Under the pieces are notes generated by a model that saw nothing but the letters and a program-made list of their open reading frames with translations, searched no databases and was not told the origin of the DNA. The position numbers and the translations under genes were made by a program. This document shows positions 8,984-17,566 of a DNA stretch of 64,000 nucleotides, one piece after another. Numbering within the stretch: position 1 is the stretch's first letter; every line of letters begins with the position of its first letter. Source of the stretch: Chloroflexota bacterium (GTDB taxonomy: Bacteria > Chloroflexota > UBA11872 > VXNJ01); assembly GCA_026707405.1 (NCBI GenBank), contig JAPOWW010000013.1, positions 43,701-107,700 on the forward strand, given 5' to 3'.

Positions 8984-10132
8984 TCACTGGCTGTCGCGAT
9001 CCTCGCGTAGCAGCGACACGCTATCCTCCAGCGGACCGGGCGCCATGGCCCGAACGCGATCGGCTTCAGCGATCAGTTCTGGACGCCGCGCGCGCGACCG
9101 CAAGGATGCGCTGTCGCCTTTCGTCCCCATTAGGCATCTCACGCCGATCCTTCCAGCACGTGGCTGGAGCGCCGGTGCGTGTGCGAAATGATTGGTTGCA
9201 CTTGTCAATTCTGCTGTGACCGCCTCGTTAGGTGCATGTCCTGCACCGTCTACGACCACGAGCTTCGCCCGAGGCCATACGCGGCTCAACGTCCATGCGT
9301 TGGCGAGTGGTGCCTGAAAATCGAACCGCCCGTTGATCATAAAGCCGGGTATATCACCCAATGCATCCGCACCTTGCAACAGCCATCCGTCGTCAAGCCA
9401 AGCATTGTGCCGAACGTAATGCGTTACCAAGCGGGCGAACGCCATCGCAAAGTCTGAGTCCTCAAACCTTGGTGACAACTTCGCAGTCGGTGGCCACTTA
9501 ACCGTCGCCGACTCCCACATGCACCATTCGTAGGCCGCTCGCTCTCGGATCACGGGATCTGGGTCGTGCAGCAACTGGTGGTACGCCTCGACCAAGTCCC
9601 GGTCCTTATCGGCGACTGGCACTGCAGCGCGTAGCCGCTCCCACTGCGCCGGGAATAGGGCAGCCACTCCCCCACGGAAGAGCCAGTCAAACTCCGCGTG
9701 CCGTCCGGTCGTGACCCCGAACAAGACCAACTCCGTAATACGGTCTGGGTGGAGCTCGGCGTAAGCGAGTGCCAATGTGCTACCCCACGAGCCGCCGAGC
9801 ACTAACCAGCGTTCAATACCCAAATGCTCGCGCAGCGTTTCGATGTCTTCGACGAGTTTCCAAGTGGTGTTGCTTCGCAGGCTCGTCGTTAGGGCACTCG
9901 CGTGGGGAGTGCTCCGCCCGCAGCCCCGTTGGTCAAACTGCACGACTCGATAGACGTCCGGATTGAACAACCTGCGTTGGCTTAGCGACCGTCCAGAACC
10001 CGGGCCACCGTGCAGGACGACTGCGGGCTTGCCGTTCGGAGTTCCCGAAGTCTCCCAATAAACAAGGTTGCCATCTCCAACAGGCAACATCCCGCGTTTA
10101 TGCGGTTCGATTTCTGGATACAGTCCTGCCAT
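8984..10132 (-). CDS. pip: Proline iminopeptidase with antitoxin-like C-terminal tail
   Basis: An alpha/beta-hydrolase of the S33 family that removes N-terminal proline. It has the oxyanion motif HGGPGSGRS (41-49), the DQRGCGRSTPHA segment, the nucleophile in GGSWGSTLAL (Ser115) and the terminal His in GAGHAPNEAV. Family members are about 315 residues long and end at the TNHFA-type helix, reached here at residue 317. The remaining 65 residues are extra, and their last 38 or so (RPELIAEADRVRAMAPGP, SLLREDRD) resemble the C-terminus of FitA/plasmid-stability antitoxins. Base composition in the gene looks lower in GC than its neighbours. The peptidase call is firm; the tail is discussed as a finding. 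Confidence 0.88.
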   Translation of the reverse strand: MAGLYPEIEPHKRGMLPVGDGNLVYWETSGTPNGKPAVVLHGGPGSGRSLSQRRLFNPDVYRVVQFDQRGCGRSTPHASALTTSLRSNTTWKLVEDIETLREHLGIERWLVLGGSWGSTLALAYAELHPDRITELVLFGVTTGRHAEFDWLFRGGVAALFPAQWERLRAAVPVADKDRDLVEAYHQLLHDPDPVIRERAAYEWCMWESATVKWPPTAKLSPRFEDSDFAMAFARLVTHYVRHNAWLDDGWLLQGADALGDIPGFMINGRFDFQAPLANAWTLSRVWPRAKLVVVDGAGHAPNEAVTAELTSATNHFAHAPALQPRAGRIGVRCLMGTKGDSASLRSRARRPELIAEADRVRAMAPGPLEDSVSLLREDRDSQ

Positions 10133-10328
10133 AGCCTATGTTCCGTCAGGCTGGAACGGAGAAAGTAGCCGATGATGTCTTCGACATCGCCGCGTGTCTG
10201 CATCCAGGAGCCACCAAGTTGCTCCGGCAATACCTTCCCAATCGCATCTGCCTAGGACAGAATCTCCTAACACGGCAGCCTGACACCAGAACACAATCAC
10301 CCCTTCCACCTACCAAAGGAAGCTAGAG

Positions 10329-10373
10329 ATGACTGCGCATTACGCCGATCCGAACGCAGCCTCACGCAGTCAT
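10329..10373. repeat. Perfect 9-base inverted repeat upstream of pip
   Basis: ATGACTGCG (10329-10337) and its exact complement CGCAGTCAT (10365-10373) flank 27 bases. The repeat sits in the 265-base spacer between pip and the esterase gene, both on the minus strand. A second short palindrome, GATGTCTTCGACATC, lies at 10174-10188. Nothing else in this spacer looks coding. Possible roles are an operator or the end of an acquired segment. Confidence 0.5.
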
Positions 10374-10397
10374 CCGTGCGCTAACGAAAGAAGGCCC

Positions 10398-11432
10398 CTA
10401 CAGCCACTTGTCCACAAAATCGAACGCCAGGCGCCCGCTGAACTCGTGTCCTGCGTCGAACTCGTCTCTGGCCAGTCGGTCCGACGCCCCGGCCACCGCG
10501 TAGACTCGTTCCAGCACGGCATGGGCCTCTCGGGAGGTCTCGATGGGAAAGCCGTCGTCGCGGATTCCCGCCTCGATCAATAGTGGCCGCGGCGCGATCG
10601 CGCCGACGATGTCGGGAACGTCGGCATATCGATAGACGCCCGGAAGGAACTGCGAGCCGCAAAAGTTGCCCATCTCAATGGCGTATTTGGCAAACGTAGT
10701 CAGATATCCGCTGATTACCGCCACCTTGATTCGTGGATCGATCGCGGCCAGATACATGGTCCTGGTCCCGCCGAAGGACAGGCCCAGGCAGCCGACCCGG
10801 TCGGCGTTCACGGCGGGATGGGCCGAAAGTACCTCAACGGCCTTAAGGTCGTCCCAGATATTTCGCGACATCAGGCTGACGCCGTAGAGCATCGTCTTGA
10901 GGAAGCTGACGTTACAGCCGTCCCGACGCCCGAATATGCCGGTCGTCTCGCCCGGCGCCGGATGGCCGAACCCCTCGCTTCGCTCGCCGAACCCGCGGGC
11001 GTCGGGCGCCAGCACCACGTTGCCTCGCTTGCCGAACCGCAAGGCGTAGTCGTTGTGAACGTCGGAGGCCTCCCCGCTCACGCCGTCCTTGCCCACGCCG
11101 TGACCATGCACCGCCAAGAGGCCCGGCAAGCTCTTACTCTCACCCGCGCCCTCCGGAACGAAGAGGAACGCCGGAACGTCCACTCCGGCTTCGGTGGAAT
11201 AGACCACCTTGTGCCGGGTCGTTCCTTCAAGCTCAACGGTCTCCAGGGTTCTCAGATTGAGCGGGACCGGCTCCGGCCAGGGCTGCATAAGCTCGTACAG
11301 CTTGGCCCGAAGCCGCGACCTCCACAGAATCCACTCGTGCTGGGTTTCAGCGCTAAACGCGAGCGGCCTCGAAGTCTGACGCTCGAGCTCGTCGATAAAG
11401 TCGTCGATAGAAAACTGCAGGTTCGCGCTCAT
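10398..11432 (-). CDS. Alpha/beta hydrolase, acetyl-xylan-esterase/dienelactone-hydrolase type
   Basis: A 344-residue serine hydrolase. Residues 1-75 are an N-terminal cap typical of large bacterial carbohydrate esterases. The core then has LLAVHGHGVGKD (oxyanion region), the nucleophile in CLGLSFGGTRTMYLAA, the acid in PLLIEAGIRDDGFP and the histidine in DAGHEFSG. I start at the ATG at 11432, which overlaps the TGA of the upstream sugar-isomerase gene by one base (TGATG). The long upstream extension in the same frame is therefore not used. Translational coupling to a sugar-phosphate-isomerase-like gene suggests deacylation of a carbohydrate-derived compound; the substrate is unknown. Confidence 0.8.
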   Translation of the reverse strand: MSANLQFSIDDFIDELERQTSRPLAFSAETQHEWILWRSRLRAKLYELMQPWPEPVPLNLRTLETVELEGTTRHKVVYSTEAGVDVPAFLFVPEGAGESKSLPGLLAVHGHGVGKDGVSGEASDVHNDYALRFGKRGNVVLAPDARGFGERSEGFGHPAPGETTGIFGRRDGCNVSFLKTMLYGVSLMSRNIWDDLKAVEVLSAHPAVNADRVGCLGLSFGGTRTMYLAAIDPRIKVAVISGYLTTFAKYAIEMGNFCGSQFLPGVYRYADVPDIVGAIAPRPLLIEAGIRDDGFPIETSREAHAVLERVYAVAGASDRLARDEFDAGHEFSGRLAFDFVDKWL

Positions 11433-12211
11433 CAGTCCCACTCGCCCTTTATGTACTCCAAGGCCCGCTTCGGCTCGGTTGAATAATCCTCGAATCTGCC
11501 GCCGTTGTCCTCGATGCTGATTCGATCCGCGTAGCCGGCTGACTGCAAGGCGTCGAGAAACTCGACGTAAATCCCATCCCACGGGCGCGGCGGCATCCCC
11601 GCCAGCTGCGGCACGGGTACGTGGACGTGCCGCAAATCGGCTCCAGCCTCAGAGAGACTTTGAAATTCGTCATCCTCATAAGTCATGTGGAAAAGGTCTG
11701 CAAGCACCTTGATTCGCGGATGATCAACACGCCGCGCCATCTCCAGCGCTTCTGGGACAGTGTTTATGTTGTCGCAAGCGGTCTTGTAAAGGGGCTCGAT
11801 CGCCAGGGTCATGCCGACACGGTCGAGCTTCTCCGCAACCAGGTGCAAAAACATCGCGATCTGGTCCGCCGCTCGGTCTCGGTCGAATCCGTCGGGAGTC
11901 GACCGCGCCCCACCGCTGCCAAACACGATGATCTCGGCGCCGACCTCGGACATGCGCGCCAGCGCCGTATCCAGATACGCGTCTAGCCTCTCCCGGTCGA
12001 CCCGGTCGCCGACGACCGGCAGTACCCCCGGGATGAACACGTTGAAGGCCTCAACCGGCAGACCGGAGTCGGCGATTCGCCGGCGTACTTCCGCGAACTC
12101 GGACTCGGCGCCCTCTGGGTCCAGGGCGGCTACTTGTAGCTCGGCGTAGTCAAACCCGGCCTTTCGGGTTGCCTCCAATCCTTCCACCGTGGTGCAGCAT
12201 CCAAATCGCAT
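11432..12211 (-). CDS. Sugar phosphate isomerase/epimerase (xylose isomerase-like TIM barrel)
   Basis: A 259-residue AP-endonuclease-2-type TIM barrel. The order of motifs is typical of IolE/hydroxypyruvate isomerase relatives: MRFGCCTTVEGLEATRKAGFDYAEL at the start in two short blocks, IIVFGSGGAR in the middle, LAIEPLYK, the metal segment ADLFHMTYED, HVHVP and the final IEDNGG glutamate. It isomerises or epimerises a keto sugar or related acid. It is the upstream member of a coupled pair with the alpha/beta hydrolase (TGATG overlap). The Nudix gene lies divergently upstream across a 181-base spacer. Confidence 0.85.
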   Translation of the reverse strand: MRFGCCTTVEGLEATRKAGFDYAELQVAALDPEGAESEFAEVRRRIADSGLPVEAFNVFIPGVLPVVGDRVDRERLDAYLDTALARMSEVGAEIIVFGSGGARSTPDGFDRDRAADQIAMFLHLVAEKLDRVGMTLAIEPLYKTACDNINTVPEALEMARRVDHPRIKVLADLFHMTYEDDEFQSLSEAGADLRHVHVPVPQLAGMPPRPWDGIYVEFLDALQSAGYADRISIEDNGGRFEDYSTEPKRALEYIKGEWD

Positions 12212-12392
12212 TGAATCGACTCCTCAACGGACGCACTACCGGCCAAATGCCCGATCATTCTGTCCGATTCGACAATCCTTGTCAGGCTGGTCGTGGAACG
12301 AACTGGCGACTCCGACGACGACGGGGGATAATCACTCTCGCGACTGCCCCAATCACGCCATCGACCAAGCCCGACGGAGTACAGGATTTAAG

Positions 12393-13067
12393 ATGTCGTC
12401 GACCGAAGACGAGTTGCTACAGGTCTACTTCCCGTCGGGCCTGCCCACTGGCCATGCGTGCACGCGGTCGCGGATTCACGAGATCGGCCTCTGGCACCTC
12501 ACTCTGCAATTCTGGATCGTGCGGCGCTCCCGAGACGGATCACACCGACTGCTCTTCCAGCAGAGACACCTTTCCCAGCAGGCCTGGCCGGGCAAGCTGG
12601 ACACGACGTCCGCCGGCCACGTGCGCATGGGCGAGACCGATCTGGTCCGCGAGCTCGAAGAGGAGCTTGGAGTGCGCCCCACCACGAAGGACGTGAGCTT
12701 CGTAGGAGTGCGTCGCTGGGATGACGCCGCGGATCCGAATATGATCGACCGTGAGCTTCACCAGACCTATATCTGGATCAACGATCTGCCGTTGGACACC
12801 TATCGCCTTCAGCCTGACGAGGTCACCGCGCTGGTTGAGCTAACGCTATCGGACGCCGAAGCGCTGGTCACCGGCAAAAGCCAAGCCGTTCCCGGAGTTC
12901 GGTACGAAACGGCCAAGGCGCTACGGGATGTGACCATAAGCAAGGATATGCTTGTCCCGGTTGCGGACGGCTTCTACCTGAAGGTGATCGACGCGGTCAG
13001 GCGTCGAATTGCCGGCGAATCAGAAACAGAGACGATCCATGGCTGGTTGCCCAACCCGATTCTGTAA
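12393..13067 (+). CDS. Nudix hydrolase with shortened Nudix box
   Basis: A 224-residue protein like the larger Nudix enzymes and isopentenyl-diphosphate isomerases: HLTLQFWIVRR, LLFQQRHLSQQAWPGKLDTTSAGHV, then the box GHVRMGETDLVRELEEELGV. The box keeps G, E and RELEEELG, but has four residues between the first Glu and Arg where the consensus GX5EX7REUXEEXGU has seven. I start at the ATG at 12393, which has AGGA 8 bases upstream; the frame is open for 68 more codons upstream, but that part looks non-coding. It could hydrolyse a nucleoside-diphosphate derivative; if the loop change is real, activity is uncertain. Confidence 0.75.
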   Translation: MSSTEDELLQVYFPSGLPTGHACTRSRIHEIGLWHLTLQFWIVRRSRDGSHRLLFQQRHLSQQAWPGKLDTTSAGHVRMGETDLVRELEEELGVRPTTKDVSFVGVRRWDDAADPNMIDRELHQTYIWINDLPLDTYRLQPDEVTALVELTLSDAEALVTGKSQAVPGVRYETAKALRDVTISKDMLVPVADGFYLKVIDAVRRRIAGESETETIHGWLPNPIL

Positions 13068-13106
13068 GCGGCGGCGAACCCCCCGCGCGCTTGGATAGAC
13101 GGCTGC

Positions 13107-13478
13107 GTGACTTCACGTATTAATTTCGAGACGCTCGTCGACCAAGCGCTCGATTCGATTCCCGATTGGCTGCTCGAACGCCTAGAAAACGTCGCGATCG
13201 TCGTCGAAGACGCCCCGGACCCCGAAGACCTCGCCGAGATGGACATTCCGCCTGGGTCGGAGCTTTACGGCCTGTACGTTGGAATCCCTCTGACCCAGCG
13301 AAACAGCGCTTACAGCATGGTTCTTCCCGACAGGATAGTCATCTACCGCAACGCGCTTCGGCGGAATTTTCGCGACATTAACGAGCTTCGCGAGCAGGTC
13401 CGCCAAACTGTTCTTCACGAAGTCGGACACGCCCTCGGGATGGACCATGAGAAACTTGCCGAGCTTGGACTGATATAG
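13107..13478 (+). CDS. Small zincin-type metallopeptidase family protein (PF06262-like)
   Basis: A 123-residue protein of the minimal metallopeptidase family found in many Actinobacteria and Chloroflexota. The segment LENVAIVVEDAP is followed by LYGLYVGIPLTQR, DRIVIYRNALRR and the C-terminal zinc motif LHEVGHALGMDHEKL (HExGHxxGxxH, so both histidines and the third ligand are present). It starts at GTG 13107, 39 bases after the Nudix gene. The family is assumed cytosolic; substrates are unknown. The heparinase-like gene converges 24 bases further on. Confidence 0.85.
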   Translation: MTSRINFETLVDQALDSIPDWLLERLENVAIVVEDAPDPEDLAEMDIPPGSELYGLYVGIPLTQRNSAYSMVLPDRIVIYRNALRRNFRDINELREQVRQTVLHEVGHALGMDHEKLAELGLI

Positions 13479-13502
13479 CGAGCTACTCGCCCCCGCCGTT
13501 TG

Positions 13503-15503
13503 TCATGCGCGGCGCAGCGATACGTCCAGATCGGTGTGTCCTTCGAACGACCCCAGATCCCAAACGTCACGGCCACCATCCACGTCCACGGTCAGCCGGC
13601 CCACGTGTCCTTCCGCCACATGCTCCAGCTCGACGCCGTCGACCGGGCATCCACCCCGCCACGGGCAGAAAACCGCGATGAACAAGCCTCGACTCGCGCG
13701 CATCCGCCGCACGATCGCCGTCCTCGACTCGGACGCCGGATTGGATGGCCCCTCCGCCGAATACAATTCGCCCCCTCTACTCAACGGAAATACGGTCATA
13801 CCGGCGTCGCCCCCGACTCTCCACTGCAGTGCGCTTGCGTCACGAATTCGCGTCCAGCCGGACAACTCTGGATGCGGTGCAACCCCTTCGGCACGGCCAG
13901 TCGCTACCAATTCCCCACGAGCATCAAACGAACCTTCATTGTGGTAAATCCAGTCGAACCGCCGGGGCACGGGCGCTGAAACCGAAAACAAGTCGATGAA
14001 GTAGGGTTGCCGAATTAGCACCGCCCGCCTGAACCGGACCCCGGCGTGGGGTCGCATTGTCCACCCCACCGCGGCGTCCACGAGTTCAAATCCCCCAGTG
14101 GTCTCGAATCTCAAAAGCGAACCCCAGCCAGCCGGCTGGAGATTGCCGTCGACCATCACGGTGTTATGACTCGCGGTATGGGCATACCAGCGATCGCTCA
14201 GCCCGACGCCGAACCCGGGTGTTCCGAGATCCGGGGAAAGGACGGCATCTTCCCCGTAAACCGACAGGCCGAGCTTGTCGTAGTGGCCGTGCACGCCGCC
14301 GTGCCTCCCGTATTTCAAAAGCAGCTGGAAGGAGCCGTCTCGAAGCAGCGCAAGCCCGGAATTTTCAAATACTGCGCTCCGTCGTTTGCGGACAAGACCG
14401 CCTGCGGGAAGCGTTCGCTGTCCTTCCAGCAGGAGCCAAATCGAGTCTCTAGGCCGAAGCCTGTAGGCCCGCTGGAGCACCGCCGCAAATTCTCTGTGCC
14501 GGTACCAGGACCAGCCGGTCTCGTAAAAGCCGGGCGGCTCGGGTATGGCGTGACCGCAACGGTCGGTGAGGTCGATGGGACTCCAGCAGTCATTGATCGA
14601 TGGCAGCGAGCCGTCCGCAGTCGCGAGGTCTATGGCGGCCAGAAGCATCCGCTCCACCTCCGGAAACCGGGCCAGATCCGGTCTCGCCGCTTCTAATGCT
14701 CGCGAAGTCCACATGAGGGCCGCGAGCGTATAGAAATGGTAGCTCAGGCTGCCTTCATACCAGAGACCGTCCTTAAGAACTCCCCGGCTGACCTGCTCCC
14801 GTAACCGGTACGGCCCGTCGATGGCCGTTTCGACGAGATCGTCCCTTCCGCATACTGCTCCCGCCGTTACCAGCGCAGCATTCAGCCAGCATTCGATATT
14901 GTGGATCCGGCGGCGGCGGCGGCCCGCTATCCAGTCGGCGGCGGGTTCGAGCAAACTCGTGCGTACATATCCGGCATCCCGGCGCGAACCGCCGCCCAAA
15001 ACCAGATCACACGCCCAGGCCAGGTTAATGAGCCAGACCGCTTCGTCCAGCGCGTGGTAGCAGGCTCGTCCCGAAAAGTGCCAGTCGGGGTCGGGTTCAT
15101 AGTTCGAATACTTCCGTGCGTATTGGGTCAATATCGCCCACGCGGCCTCCAGATGCTCACCGACACCCGTTGCAACGCCCAACACCGCTGACTCGAAGGC
15201 AAGCGTGCTCAGGCGGTTGTTTACGAACCACCGCCAGGCTGCATCGAGCTTCTCCCCACCGAAGGACCGCCCGTCGATCGGACACCTGTGAACGTCGGGA
15301 CTTTCAGGATCGAATTCGAACTGCTTGGCGTGATCGGGACAGAAATAATCGTGGTAGTACCCGGCCCGTCTGTCCGGCACGCTCATCCGGCGCCTTGCCG
15401 TGCCCATCACTCTCCCGGCCAGACTCGTCACCGCGGCCGAGAATTCGGGCTGACCACCTCGTAGCCGCAACGCGTCTCGGGCTTCCTCCGAGAATAGGAG
15501 CAC
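13503..15503 (-). CDS. Heparinase II/III family protein (polysaccharide lyase-like)
   Basis: A 666-residue protein. An alpha-toroid N-terminal half (WRWFVNNRLSTLAFESAVLGV, YHALDEAVWLINLAWACDL) is followed by a heparinase II/III-type beta-sandwich with GRHGGVHGHYDKLGLSVYG and YAHTASHNTVMVDGNLQP. In this family the histidine and tyrosine in and near GHYDKLG take part in lyase chemistry. The start is GTG 15503, 32 bases after the stop of the GH15 gene, so the two form an operon. No signal peptide is evident, which suggests action on intracellular oligosaccharides. The uronate polymer attacked cannot be named. Confidence 0.85.
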   Translation of the reverse strand: MLLFSEEARDALRLRGGQPEFSAAVTSLAGRVMGTARRRMSVPDRRAGYYHDYFCPDHAKQFEFDPESPDVHRCPIDGRSFGGEKLDAAWRWFVNNRLSTLAFESAVLGVATGVGEHLEAAWAILTQYARKYSNYEPDPDWHFSGRACYHALDEAVWLINLAWACDLVLGGGSRRDAGYVRTSLLEPAADWIAGRRRRRIHNIECWLNAALVTAGAVCGRDDLVETAIDGPYRLREQVSRGVLKDGLWYEGSLSYHFYTLAALMWTSRALEAARPDLARFPEVERMLLAAIDLATADGSLPSINDCWSPIDLTDRCGHAIPEPPGFYETGWSWYRHREFAAVLQRAYRLRPRDSIWLLLEGQRTLPAGGLVRKRRSAVFENSGLALLRDGSFQLLLKYGRHGGVHGHYDKLGLSVYGEDAVLSPDLGTPGFGVGLSDRWYAHTASHNTVMVDGNLQPAGWGSLLRFETTGGFELVDAAVGWTMRPHAGVRFRRAVLIRQPYFIDLFSVSAPVPRRFDWIYHNEGSFDARGELVATGRAEGVAPHPELSGWTRIRDASALQWRVGGDAGMTVFPLSRGGELYSAEGPSNPASESRTAIVRRMRASRGLFIAVFCPWRGGCPVDGVELEHVAEGHVGRLTVDVDGGRDVWDLGSFEGHTDLDVSLRRA

Positions 15504-15535
15504 TTAAACCGCCTGGCCCCTCGACGGGCCGGCCA

Positions 15536-17566
15536 TCAGAGGGCTACCGACGAGGCTTTTCCTCGGGCCGTTCGCTGCGCCCGTTCCCGTCGCCGGCCGG
15601 CCGTCAGCTCCCGGTGCTTGATCAGATACTCCCGGAACAGCGCCACAAAGGTTGCGTGGCTCCAGGTAAGCGGCGAAACGCTCAAGGGCGCATTTGAGTA
15701 CGGGTCGACTTGCTCGGCGAGCGTCCCCGACGGCAAGGCGCGGTCCACTACCCAGTTCATCAAGTCCTTGGCCGGTGCCAGATCGGACGGTTTCATAGCC
15801 GTTGCGACATGCCATTGAGCAAGCCACATGGTGCAAATGAACCACGGATTGCCCGGCACGCGCTCGACGTCCGTGCTGACCTGGTGGTAATAATCGTTCT
15901 CATAGCGGGCGATGCCGCCCACGTCGGTGCGCACCCACAGCCGTTCGCTTATCCGGTTCATGGTCGCGACTATCCGCGGGTCGGCGGCTGAGAACATTCC
16001 GAAGTAGAACAACCCATACAGACTGGCGTCCAACACCATGTCCTTCTCATATCCGCCTGAACCGTTTGGAATCAGCCGCCGAAGGAACCGACCCTCCGCC
16101 TCGTCGTACAGATGCCGCTGGGCCGCATCCCGCATTGAGTTCGCCGCGGCACGATAGCGGGCCTCGAACTCGGTCTCGCCGAATCCGCGCGCGAACGCCG
16201 CGGCCGCGCGCAAGCCGGCCCAAACCGAAGCGACCGTCCAGGCGTGGACTCCATGCCGCTCCTCCCAGAGATCGTATGAGGGAAGCGGCAGACCAGTCTC
16301 GGGATCTCTAAATTCGCAGAGGAAGTTGGCGGCCTTCTTTATCAACTCCGCATACAGAGGCTTGATGGCCTCGACGTTCAGGTCACGGTCGAACTGCCGT
16401 CCCAACGCCCAGAGAACGAGCGCCGTCTCGTCCTCCTGGATCGGAAGTTGCTGCTCTCCCCTGTCCGTGGCCCAGGGATGCCACGAGCTGCCCTCCGAAC
16501 CGTCCGGAGCGTACTTGTGGGCCATGAATCCCTCGTCCCGAATCACGCTGGCGCAGAATCTGTAGAACTGCCGGGTCAGACTCCCGAAGTTGGCCTGGCC
16601 GAGCGCGTCCGCCACCAGAGCGCCGTCACGAGGCCACATGTAGCTGTACACATCCCGGTTGAACTGAAGATTGTCTGTGTCGTTCGCCGCAATGATCGCT
16701 CCACCGTTGTCTACCTGGGTCCTCACGATCAGAAGGCTCCGGTGGTACAGATCGGTAAGCCGCTGGTCCAGGTCCGCCGTGCCCGTCTTCGATCCGGTAA
16801 CCCAGTAGCGCCAATAGTGCTTCGTACGGTTGACCAGCGTTTCCGCCCCGCGCTCCCTTAGCGAATCGTTGTGGTTTCTGAGGCTCTTGTAATCGTGGCC
16901 GGCCGATATCCAGTAATAGATTTCTTGGGACCCGTCGCCCTCGATATCCAGATGCACCCCTCCGGTGCTATCAATCGAACCCTGCGACACGAGGTTGCCG
17001 CCGAGTTCCCCGTTTTCGGCGTCCCGCCAGGTGCCCTCGAGTCCACGAACCGAGCTCTCGCCAATGGCAAAGGCGTCCCATCCCGAGCTAAGGCGCGTCT
17101 GAACATCCACCCAGAACCAGAGCTTGCGCTTGTAGTGGATCAACGACCTCGGCGCCGGGTCGAAGTACGCGGTATCTCCGATGTCATCGCCGTAGATGCT
17201 GAAGTCTTGGTGGAAGAAGACCCGCAACTCACGCTGCGTGCTCCGCAGGTTCTTGATCGATACCTTCCGAACATATACCGGTCTGTGGAAATCCACGCAG
17301 TCCGAGCACGTCATCTCAAGGCCGAGGTGGTCGTTTCGCAACCGGACGTCCGTGACCAAGGTGGATTTCTCGTACCGCAGATCGCGCTGCCAGTCCGAGT
17401 CTTCGATCCAACTGAACTCGCCATCGGCCCACACGCCGAAATGGCATTTCCCGCCCGCAATGTGATTGTGCAGGCCGACGTGCGGGTAGTAGATATCTCG
17501 GATCAAATAGTCGTGGTCGAAGTTGACCAGCATCGAGCCATTGCCCACTACAAGATCTCGCGGCAT
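15536..17566 (-). CDS. Glycoside hydrolase family 15 (glucoamylase/trehalase-like)
   Basis: A 676-residue protein with the GH15 layout: an N-terminal beta-sandwich (VVGNGSMLVNFDHDYLIRDIYYPHVG) followed by the (alpha/alpha)6 barrel. Barrel landmarks are YMWPRDGALVADAL, QEDETALVLWAL and PSYDLWEERHGVHAWT, where the glutamate of WEER is the expected general acid. It hydrolyses alpha-glucosidic bonds. The start ATG at 17566 has an excellent ribosome site, AGGAGGTGG, 5-8 bases upstream. There is no signal peptide. It heads a minus-strand operon with the heparinase-like gene and faces the 780-base non-coding stretch before dnaA. Confidence 0.88.
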   Translation of the reverse strand: MPRDLVVGNGSMLVNFDHDYLIRDIYYPHVGLHNHIAGGKCHFGVWADGEFSWIEDSDWQRDLRYEKSTLVTDVRLRNDHLGLEMTCSDCVDFHRPVYVRKVSIKNLRSTQRELRVFFHQDFSIYGDDIGDTAYFDPAPRSLIHYKRKLWFWVDVQTRLSSGWDAFAIGESSVRGLEGTWRDAENGELGGNLVSQGSIDSTGGVHLDIEGDGSQEIYYWISAGHDYKSLRNHNDSLRERGAETLVNRTKHYWRYWVTGSKTGTADLDQRLTDLYHRSLLIVRTQVDNGGAIIAANDTDNLQFNRDVYSYMWPRDGALVADALGQANFGSLTRQFYRFCASVIRDEGFMAHKYAPDGSEGSSWHPWATDRGEQQLPIQEDETALVLWALGRQFDRDLNVEAIKPLYAELIKKAANFLCEFRDPETGLPLPSYDLWEERHGVHAWTVASVWAGLRAAAAFARGFGETEFEARYRAAANSMRDAAQRHLYDEAEGRFLRRLIPNGSGGYEKDMVLDASLYGLFYFGMFSAADPRIVATMNRISERLWVRTDVGGIARYENDYYHQVSTDVERVPGNPWFICTMWLAQWHVATAMKPSDLAPAKDLMNWVVDRALPSGTLAEQVDPYSNAPLSVSPLTWSHATFVALFREYLIKHRELTAGRRRERAQRTARGKASSVAL

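Noticed and set aside
9982..10230. 82-residue frame overlapping the pip start
   Set aside because: It overlaps the well-supported pip N-terminus in another frame and has no ribosome site or recognised domain.
10320..10392. Integron attC-like site (inverted repeat next to CTAAC)
   Set aside because: The RYYYAAC and GTTRRRY cores are not in the right order and spacing around the palindrome, and no integrase is present.
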